Positions 15,139 to 20,931 of a stretch of DNA of 20,931 bases are shown in pieces; positions within the stretch are counted from its first letter, which is position 1, and every line of letters begins with the position of its first letter. The position numbers and the translations under genes were made by a program. The stretch comes from Pseudomonadota bacterium (lineage in GTDB: Bacteria; Bdellovibrionota; Oligoflexia; Oligoflexales; Oligoflexaceae). The stretch is taken from NCBI GenBank assembly GCA_029556045.1, contig JAKQGS010000310.1:1-20931 (forward strand). Direction: 5' to 3'. Under the pieces are notes generated by a model, which saw only the letters and a list, made by a program, of their open reading frames with translations, was not told the origin of the DNA and did not search any database.

Positions 15139-16680
15139 ATGGCCGCCAATATCGATTTCAAAAAGATCCAATGGGAAGACGAAGACACCGGGTTCGAAAG
15201 CGACCGCCAGAAGAAGCACGATGAAGTTGATGAATTCAGCAAACTTCTTGAGGAAGACGCCGGCACCAGCCGCGTCAGTGTCCGCATTGGAGCGCAGATT
15301 CAGGGGACCATCAGCCATATTCCTGAAGGTTCAAATGATGTCATCGTCGAACTCGATCGCCACTCATCAGGGGTCATCGACCGCATCCAGCTTTGCGACG
15401 AAAATGGTCAATTAAAGTTCCGTGAAGGCGATGTCATAAACGCCTATGTGGTTTCCAACCGGGGTGGCGAAATTCAATTAAGCACCAGCCTGGGGCATAG
15501 CCATCAGGTGGCGGATGATCTTATCAATGCTTTTAAAAACCAGGTTCCCGTCAAAGGCAAAGTGATCAAGGACAATAAAGGGGGCTTTGAAGTCACCATC
15601 CTCGGCAAACCAGCCTTTTGCCCGGTGTCACAGATGGACCGTCGTTTTGTGGCGGACAAAGCCCAGTATATCGGCAAGGAATTTAACTTCCTGATCGAAA
15701 AATATGAGGAGCGTGGGCGCAATATCGTCGTCTCCCGTGCAAAGCTTTTAAATCAGGAAGCGGAACTACGCCGCAAGGAAATCGAAGCCTCGCTGGGACA
15801 GGATATCATCTATGACGGCGTGGTGACGGATATCCGGGATTACGGGGCTTTTGTGGACATCGGCGGCGTGGACGGGTTTCTGCATATCTCGGAGATGAGT
15901 CATTCCCGCGTATCCCGCGTCAGTGACTTCCTGCAGCGTGGCGACAAGATCCGTGTCAAAGTCACTAAAGTTGACCAGGTGGATGGCAAGTCCCGCATCT
16001 CTCTCAGCATGAAAGCGGTGGAAGCGGATCCCTGGGGCGCGATCCAGGATGAGTTCAAATCCGGGACAACCTATACCGGCCGAGTCACCCGCTTGGAAAC
16101 TTTTGGCGCATTTGTGGAATTACGCCCTGGCATCGAAGGCCTGGTGCACATTTCGGAAATGTCCTGGGAAAAACGCATTCATCACCCTTCCGATGTTGTT
16201 AAGGTGGGCGACTCGGTTCAGGTGCGCATCCTGGACATCGACACCGTCAAACAGAAAATTTCGCTCAGCCTCAAGGCGATCGATGCAGATCCCTGGTTAA
16301 ATATCACCAGCAAATACCCGGCAACCCAAGCCTGCCGCGGCAAGGTGGAGCGTCTGAAAGACTTCGGTGCCATCATCGAGCTCGAACCGGGAGTGACCGG
16401 CATGGTGCCAATGGGTGTGCTGAAAAAAGCCTTTGGGGAAACCTACCGTAAGCATTGCTCACCGCCACAGGTCATTGATGTCACCATAATGCGGGTTGAC
16501 GTACCGGAGAAGAAAATCCTGCTTTCGCTGCCCAACGTGAAAGGCGAAGACGATGGCGATCAGGATTATCGCGAATATTTGAACGAGCAGAAAGCCAAAG
16601 CGGATAAAACCCCTGCACCCAAGGCTACCGGCTCATTTGGAGCGCTGCTTGCGGAAAAACTCAAGGAAAAGAGACCCTAA
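15139..16680 (+). CDS. Five-S1-domain RNA-binding protein, ribosomal protein S1-like
   Basis: 513 aa with five S1 (OB-fold) repeats at about residues 50-118, 136-202, 222-292, 308-379 and 396-465. The third and fourth have the canonical GFLHISEMS and GLVHISEMS; the second has the AFCPVSQMD and NIVVSRAKLL signatures of S1's second domain; the fifth is degenerate (GMVPMGVLKK instead of HISE). This is the RpsA-like arrangement, but E. coli S1 has six repeats, and the charged 45-residue N-terminus and the tail ending SFGALLAEKLKEKRP are different. It may be the ribosomal S1 of this organism or a paralogue acting on mRNA; without the rest of the genome this is open, so no gene symbol is given. AAGGA lies 11 nt before the ATG. 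Followed by apt 71 bp on. Confidence 0.85.
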   Translation: MAANIDFKKIQWEDEDTGFESDRQKKHDEVDEFSKLLEEDAGTSRVSVRIGAQIQGTISHIPEGSNDVIVELDRHSSGVIDRIQLCDENGQLKFREGDVINAYVVSNRGGEIQLSTSLGHSHQVADDLINAFKNQVPVKGKVIKDNKGGFEVTILGKPAFCPVSQMDRRFVADKAQYIGKEFNFLIEKYEERGRNIVVSRAKLLNQEAELRRKEIEASLGQDIIYDGVVTDIRDYGAFVDIGGVDGFLHISEMSHSRVSRVSDFLQRGDKIRVKVTKVDQVDGKSRISLSMKAVEADPWGAIQDEFKSGTTYTGRVTRLETFGAFVELRPGIEGLVHISEMSWEKRIHHPSDVVKVGDSVQVRILDIDTVKQKISLSLKAIDADPWLNITSKYPATQACRGKVERLKDFGAIIELEPGVTGMVPMGVLKKAFGETYRKHCSPPQVIDVTIMRVDVPEKKILLSLPNVKGEDDGDQDYREYLNEQKAKADKTPAPKATGSFGALLAEKLKEKRP

Positions 16681-16751
16681 CATTAAATGTGGCCACACCG
16701 GCGATGACATTTGACACCGATGCCAAGTCTTGAAATCAGCACGAGGAATCC

Positions 16752-17282
16752 ATGACAAAACTTGACCTAAACCAATACATCCGTTCCATTCCGGACTTTC
16801 CCAAACCCGGTATCAATTTCAAGGACATCACTCCCCTTTTAGGCAATGCTGAAGCGCTGCATTACACCTATCAGTCCATTGCCGACCACTTTCGGGATCA
16901 AAAAATCGACATTGTGGTAGGAGCGGAAAGCCGCGGTTTTCTGTTCGGCGTTGGTGTGGCAGTACTTCTGAACCGGGGTTTTGCCCCGATTCGCAAGCCG
17001 GGCAAACTGCCGGCCGCCACCTATCGGAAAACCTACGATCTGGAATACGGTACCGATACGCTGGAAATCCACCGCGATGCGATCAAACCGGGTCAACGGG
17101 TTTTGATGGTGGACGATCTGCTTGCCACCGGTGGCACTGCCAAAGCCTCTGTGGATTTGGTCCACCAGTGCGGCGGCACAGTGGTCGGTTGCGCTTTTGT
17201 CATCGAACTGGGATTCCTCAACGGCCGCAATATCCTGAATCCTGTACCAGTCTTCAGCCTGCTGAACTTCTCCGGAGAATAA
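16752..17282 (+). CDS. apt: Adenine phosphoribosyltransferase
   Basis: Converts adenine and PRPP to AMP and pyrophosphate in cytosolic purine salvage. 176 aa, full length for the family. The N-terminus has the characteristic IRSIPDFPKPGINFKDITPL; GAESRGFLFG is at 58-67; the PRPP loop VLMVDDLLATGGTA is at about 117-130. GAGGA precedes the ATG by about 5 nt. The LysR gene follows only 6 bp after the stop, so the two are likely co-transcribed. Confidence 0.97.
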   Translation: MTKLDLNQYIRSIPDFPKPGINFKDITPLLGNAEALHYTYQSIADHFRDQKIDIVVGAESRGFLFGVGVAVLLNRGFAPIRKPGKLPAATYRKTYDLEYGTDTLEIHRDAIKPGQRVLMVDDLLATGGTAKASVDLVHQCGGTVVGCAFVIELGFLNGRNILNPVPVFSLLNFSGE

Positions 17283-17288
17283 GCCGGC

Positions 17289-18191
17289 ATGGGTGACACA
17301 TCGCAGATCTATCGTTATCTGCCCACGTTTCTGGCAGTCGCGGAAAACATGAGTTTTTCCCATGCCGCCCGGGCTTTACGGATCGCACAACCTGCGGTCA
17401 CCCGCCAGATCAAACTCCTCGAAGGACACCTCGGCGTCAGTCTTTTTATCCGTAGCAGTCACACCGTGATCCTGACTCCAGAAGGGACAGTTTTTTTACA
17501 GCAGGTCAAACCGCTGGCCACCGCCCTTGAGACATCTCTGGCAGACCTCGAAAACAATAGCGTTTCCATGCGCGGCCATATCCGCATCGGCTGCCTGCGG
17601 GAAATCGGCGAGCACATGATTGCCCCGCAAGTGATGACCTTCTGGCGAAAATATCCCGATATGGTGTGTCACATCAGCTATATGAAAGCCTTTGAAATCG
17701 AAGAACAGATCCGCACCGGTGCTTTGGATTTTGGCATCGTTCCCTACAATGAATGGCCGGAAGGGCTGCGGGGCTATGACATTTATGAAGAAGAATCCGT
17801 TCTGGTGACCCGATTTCAAAACTCCCGAAATCTCACCCGTATCGATGAAGCCCGATTTGTGGCTTACCGCGAGGGGGACCCTCTTCTGACGCAGTATCTG
17901 CGTGCGTTTCATCCCAAATTGTCCGAGGCTAAAATCAACATTGCCTTCACGGTTAACTCGCAAAGTTCCATGGTCCTTGCCCTGCAGGAGGCCGATCTCT
18001 ATGCCGTTCTGCCATCCATCTCGGTGCAAAAAGCCCTCCGCGACAAATCTCTGCGATTGGCATCCCCTGCAAAGATGTCTGCAAAACTCTATCTATTGAC
18101 CCGCGAAGATCCCCTCATGGAAAAACGTAAGCAGGTTTTTATGACCCACATGCTGGCGTTACGTTCTAAGGGAACCAAACGCAAAAGTTGA
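17289..18191 (+). CDS. LysR-family transcriptional regulator
   Basis: 300 aa. The N-terminal winged helix-turn-helix (about 9-68) reads YLPTFLAVAENMSFSHAARA then LRIAQPAVTRQIKLLEGHLG and SLFIRSSHTVILTPEG, the classic LysR pattern. Residues from about 95 form the periplasmic-binding-protein-like effector domain (IRIGCLREIGEHMIAPQVMT). The effector cannot be read from the sequence. LysR proteins usually control a divergent neighbour, but here the gene begins 6 bp after apt and in the same direction, so its target is not obvious. The start has only a modest ribosome site (GGAGAA overlapping the apt stop), suggesting coupling to apt translation. Confidence 0.93.
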   Translation: MGDTSQIYRYLPTFLAVAENMSFSHAARALRIAQPAVTRQIKLLEGHLGVSLFIRSSHTVILTPEGTVFLQQVKPLATALETSLADLENNSVSMRGHIRIGCLREIGEHMIAPQVMTFWRKYPDMVCHISYMKAFEIEEQIRTGALDFGIVPYNEWPEGLRGYDIYEEESVLVTRFQNSRNLTRIDEARFVAYREGDPLLTQYLRAFHPKLSEAKINIAFTVNSQSSMVLALQEADLYAVLPSISVQKALRDKSLRLASPAKMSAKLYLLTREDPLMEKRKQVFMTHMLALRSKGTKRKS

Positions 18192-18410
18192 ATTTTTAGG
18201 CAGCCATAGCGCCAAAGCCGATCCTCCCGAAAACTACATTTTTATAATTAATATCATCATGTTGAAAGAAATAAACCTTCATTAATCGCGGCTCCAGGAC
18301 ATGCCTTTTTCGCACCAATTCACCAGCTACGGTTTCGATTGCTTTTTTTTCCTGTTAAACTATTCTTTGACTGATTCAAACATTCGTTTGAATCTATAAA
18401 AAGGCAGGTC
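18192..18410 (+). promoter_or_regulatory. Promoter region of the tetR-tolC-RND operon with a palindromic operator
   Basis: Inverted repeat GATTCAAAC (18373-18381), ATTC, GTTTGAATC (18386-18394): perfect 9-bp arms, 4-nt centre. A TTGACT -35-like hexamer abuts it at 18367-18372, so the palindrome occupies the -35 to -10 spacer; the -10 (GAATCT or the nearby CTATAA) is not ideal. It ends 16 bp before the TetR start. This is the classical place for autorepression by the TetR protein. The upstream part of this gap shows no terminator. Confidence 0.7.
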
Positions 18411-19151
18411 ATGGTTGTTGAACCTCACCATAGGGGCCGCGATCCCGCACCGGAGACCTCCACACGCGATAAACTTCTGCGTGCGGCCATTCAACTGTTT
18501 GCGGCCAAAGGGTATGCCGGCACGTCTGTCAAAGACATCGTCGAGCTCGCTAACGTCAACATCAGCCTGGTGAGCTACCACTTCAACGGAAAAGAAGGAC
18601 TTTTTCGGTCGTGTCTCGAGCAATTTGGCAATACCCGGCTTGTGGCCGCTGAACGCGCTTTAAGGTCACCGCAAAACTTTGCGGAATTCAGCTTCCGCCT
18701 CCAACTTTTCGTGGAGGAAATGCTGGCGGCCTACCTCGTGGATCCCGACCTTTCACGCATCATCAATCGGGACATGGAACTGGCCAACTCCATAGTGCGG
18801 GATGTTTTTGAGAAGTCTATCGTCAGGATATATGAACTGCTGGTGGAATTTTTAAACGATGCTCAGACATCGAAAACAATCAAATTAATGGGTACCCCCC
18901 AAATGGCGGCATCCCTCCTCCTAGGAGTGATCACGCACATCACGCGCACCGATGCGTTGCAAAAGGAATATTATGGTCACTCATTGCAGGATGAAGCCTA
19001 TTTCAGAGCCACGATTGACTACATCATGAATATGGTCACCAGAGGAATCTGCAATCCTGCATCCGATGCCCCTGAAACTGAATTGCCGTCTCATACGGAT
19101 AGGTCCACCTCCAAGAAAGCCCATAGAAAGTCCCAAAAGAGGAATTTTTGA
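18411..19151 (+). CDS. TetR/AcrR-family regulator of the efflux operon
   Basis: 246 aa. The TetR helix-turn-helix is at about 20-66: TRDKLLRAAIQLFAAKGYAG, then TSVKDIVELANVNISLVSYH and FNGKEGLF. The rest is an all-helical ligand and dimer domain. About 30 residues at the end (from SDAPETELPSH to KKAHRKSQKRNF) are polar and then basic, beyond the usual length of about 200-215 aa. AGGCAGGT precedes the ATG. It is first in an operon with TolC- and RND-type genes, overlapping or nearly touching the next start, so it most likely represses its own operon through the palindrome at 18373-18394, relieved by a pump substrate; this is standard for the family but inferred here. Confidence 0.9.
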   Translation: MVVEPHHRGRDPAPETSTRDKLLRAAIQLFAAKGYAGTSVKDIVELANVNISLVSYHFNGKEGLFRSCLEQFGNTRLVAAERALRSPQNFAEFSFRLQLFVEEMLAAYLVDPDLSRIINRDMELANSIVRDVFEKSIVRIYELLVEFLNDAQTSKTIKLMGTPQMAASLLLGVITHITRTDALQKEYYGHSLQDEAYFRATIDYIMNMVTRGICNPASDAPETELPSHTDRSTSKKAHRKSQKRNF

Positions 19152-19153
19152 TT

Positions 19154-20581
19154 ATGCGAAGACCACCCATTCCCGTGCTTCTGATCAGTTTAGCTTTGAT
19201 AGGTCTATCACGGTCGTCCCCCACTTCGGCGCAAGGTGCTTCCTTGGATCTCACAGCCTATCTGCAACAGGTCGGTGAAAAACACGATGGCATCCGCGCT
19301 TCCCGTGAATCCGCTGAGGGCGCCCGAATGCGGGCGGACGAGGGAACCCTGCCGCTCTCACCGCAGGCGTTCTCTACCCTGCAGTACATGAACGATCGCA
19401 AGGAACCAGCCAGCCCCTATCAAGGCAACCAAACCACAATGTGGAACTGGGTGGCGGGAGTCAGCCAGCAAACCGATACTGGCTTGCAAGCTAAACTCTA
19501 TTACAATTTGAATCATACAGAGCTCAACGGCCTGACCATTCCTTTTCCTGGGGCCAAAGCCTACACCGATTCATGGACACTGGAACTTGAGCAAGCGCTG
19601 CTCCGCAACGCCGGGGGGCGGGAAATTCAGGCCTCCCGGGATGCTGGTCGCGCCCAGGCCCTGGCCACCGGATATCTTGAAGACTACCGGGTCAAACTCA
19701 CACTGGCCGAAGCGGAAAGCCTGTACTGGCGACTAACTCTGGCCCGTGACATGGTTGAAATCCAGAAGGAGACCCTGAAACGAGCTGAAAGGATCAAAGA
19801 ATGGAGTGCCCAGCGCACCGATCTCCAGCTTGCGGACCGCGTCGATTACCTTCAGGCGGACGCTGCCGCATTAGCCCGCAAACTTGAGTTAAAAGCGGCA
19901 GAAGACGAAGAACGTGCCGCCGCACGAGCCTTCAATACCATGCGAGGCATCGATTCCGATGTTGTAGCAGAAGAGCTGACCGCCCTTAGCGATAGAGTCA
20001 TCAATGCCCTGCAGATGCCGGCCCGACGGGACATGCGGGACGACGTCAAAGCTGCGGAACAGCAACGCAATGCCACCAAAGCCGCCGCAGCCATCGGAAC
20101 AGAAAAAAACACCCCATCGCTCAGTGTCTTTGGCAGCATTGCCCTCAATGGCCGGGATCCGGAATTTGGCGAAGCATTTTCCGAGGCGGTAGGGCCAAAG
20201 TATCCCACCCAGATCGTCGGGCTGCGATTCAGTACGTCTTTGGATGCCGACACCACTTCGCGCAACAAAACCGGCTATGCCCGGGAGATCGAAGGTTCCG
20301 AGCTAAATTTGCAGCGCAAAAAATTTGAACAGGAGCGACAGTGGAAGGACCTTATGACCCGATTTGATGACGCCAAGGACCGCCTGGCGATTGCTCGAAA
20401 ATTCGAGAAAGCCCAGCGAGAAAAACTCATGCACGAGAAAAAACGCCATACCCATGGCCGCACCACGATCTTTCAGGTACTGCAATTTGAACAAGACTAC
20501 GCCACAACGCAAGCGGCCCGGCTTCGCATCGAAGGGGAACTGTTGAGCATTGTTGCCCAGATGAAAACCTTCGGAGGCTGA
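19154..20581 (+). CDS. TolC-family outer-membrane efflux protein
   Basis: 475 aa from ATG 19154; a TTG start at 19148 overlapping the TetR stop (TTGA) is an alternative that adds two residues. Sec signal: MRRPPIPVLLISLALIGLSR, cleavage likely near TSAQG. The mature chain shows the OEP pattern: long Ala/Glu/Arg-rich coiled helices (LAEAESLYWRLTLARDMVEI and KLELKAAEDEERAAARAFNT), split by short beta strands (LQAKLYYNLNHTEL, VGLRFSTSLD), in two halves of similar composition. It would form the trimeric outer-membrane duct of a tripartite pump with the RND gene that starts 1 nt after its stop. GAGGA lies 10 nt before ATG 19154. No membrane fusion gene lies between. Confidence 0.9.
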   Translation: MRRPPIPVLLISLALIGLSRSSPTSAQGASLDLTAYLQQVGEKHDGIRASRESAEGARMRADEGTLPLSPQAFSTLQYMNDRKEPASPYQGNQTTMWNWVAGVSQQTDTGLQAKLYYNLNHTELNGLTIPFPGAKAYTDSWTLELEQALLRNAGGREIQASRDAGRAQALATGYLEDYRVKLTLAEAESLYWRLTLARDMVEIQKETLKRAERIKEWSAQRTDLQLADRVDYLQADAAALARKLELKAAEDEERAAARAFNTMRGIDSDVVAEELTALSDRVINALQMPARRDMRDDVKAAEQQRNATKAAAAIGTEKNTPSLSVFGSIALNGRDPEFGEAFSEAVGPKYPTQIVGLRFSTSLDADTTSRNKTGYAREIEGSELNLQRKKFEQERQWKDLMTRFDDAKDRLAIARKFEKAQREKLMHEKKRHTHGRTTIFQVLQFEQDYATTQAARLRIEGELLSIVAQMKTFGG

Positions 20582-20582
20582 C

Positions 20583-20931
20583 ATGAATTTAGCGCAATTA
20601 TCCATCAAACGTCCGATCTTTGTCACCTGCATTGCCACCCTGATCCTCGTGATGGGGTACTTGTCCTTTCGCAAACTGCCGGTCGACCTTTTTCCGAACA
20701 TCACCTTTCCCATCATCACCGTGAACACGATCTATGCCGGTGCTGGACCGGTTGAGGTGGAAACCCTGATTTCCAAGGTACTTGAAGAGGAGATGAGCAC
20801 CCTGCCGGGTATCAAAGCGCTGCGCTCCATCAATCGGGAGGGTTTAAGCACGGTCGTGGCGGAATTCACCCTGGAAACCGATGTCAAATATGCGGAACAG
20901 CAGATCCGGGATCGTGTGTCGTCGGTGCGAC
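20583..20931 (+). CDS. RND efflux transporter permease, N-terminus only (runs off the window)
   Basis: 116 codons visible before the window edge; the family is about 1000-1050 aa. The N-terminus is diagnostic: MNLAQLSIKRPIFVTCIATL with the first transmembrane helix (FVTCIATLILVMGYLSF), then KLPVDLFPNITFPIITVNTI, YAGAGPVEVE and a KVLEEEMSTLPGIK stretch, as in AcrB/MdtB-like inner-membrane proton antiporters. GGAGG lies 6 nt before the ATG, 1 nt after the TolC stop. The substrate cannot be told from this part; any membrane fusion protein must be further downstream or elsewhere. Confidence 0.95.
   Translation, partial: MNLAQLSIKRPIFVTCIATLILVMGYLSFRKLPVDLFPNITFPIITVNTIYAGAGPVEVETLISKVLEEEMSTLPGIKALRSINREGLSTVVAEFTLETDVKYAEQQIRDRVSSVR

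Noticed and set aside
15005..15415. Plus-strand open frame overlapping the S1-domain gene start
   Set aside because: Its translation is basic and low-complexity, has no family resemblance, and conflicts with the clear S1 repeats in the other frame.
19852..20268. Minus-strand 138-aa frame within the TolC gene
   Set aside because: Ala/Ser-rich shadow of a coiled-coil gene in the other strand, with no ribosome site or motif.

Overview
The window reads as a chromosomal segment of a Gram-negative, diderm bacterium. It encodes at least five lipoproteins with lipoboxes, a TolC-type outer-membrane channel, the start of an RND pump and a Tat-exported protein. A TIGR02147-type regulator, a planctomycete-type cytochrome paired with a DUF1501 protein, and many lineage-specific secreted proteins suggest a bdellovibrionotal/oligoflexial or related deltaproteobacterial host. 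That placement is an inference from gene families only; no rRNA or other phylogenetic marker is present.

Layout. 1-1090 (-): 5' part of homogentisate 1,2-dioxygenase (tyrosine/phenylalanine breakdown), cut by the window edge. 1269-2006 (+): lipoprotein with three Cys-paired Sel1/Hcp-like repeats. 2073-4667 (-): a secreted 470-aa protein, a lipoprotein overlapping it by 4 bp, and the decayed C-terminal part of a small outer-membrane barrel. 4668-4924: divergent control region with several dyads. 4925-8921 (+): a di-CxxCH lipoprotein, a small lipoprotein and a Tat-exported DUF1501 protein, followed at 9000-9812 by a TTG-started TIGR02147 regulator. Together 2.6-9.8 kb looks like one cell-envelope locus, and it is the best candidate here for an uncharacterised system.

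9853-14062 is an accessory stretch, much of it visibly more AT-rich. It holds a minus-strand toxin-antitoxin pair, a lipoprotein paralogous to the one at 2602-3258, a strong hairpin, an AAA/DUF4143 ATPase pseudogene with an internal deletion and frameshift, and a three-gene chain of Phd/YefM-like antitoxin, PIN-domain (VapC-like) toxin and Nudix hydrolase in which each stop overlaps the next start by 4 bp.

14092-20931 returns to housekeeping-like content: an alpha/beta hydrolase (-), a five-S1-domain RNA-binding protein, adenine phosphoribosyltransferase, a LysR regulator, and a TetR regulator that appears to control a TolC-RND efflux operon through a 22-bp palindrome just upstream of it. No rRNA, tRNA, CRISPR array, intact insertion sequence or prophage gene was recognised.
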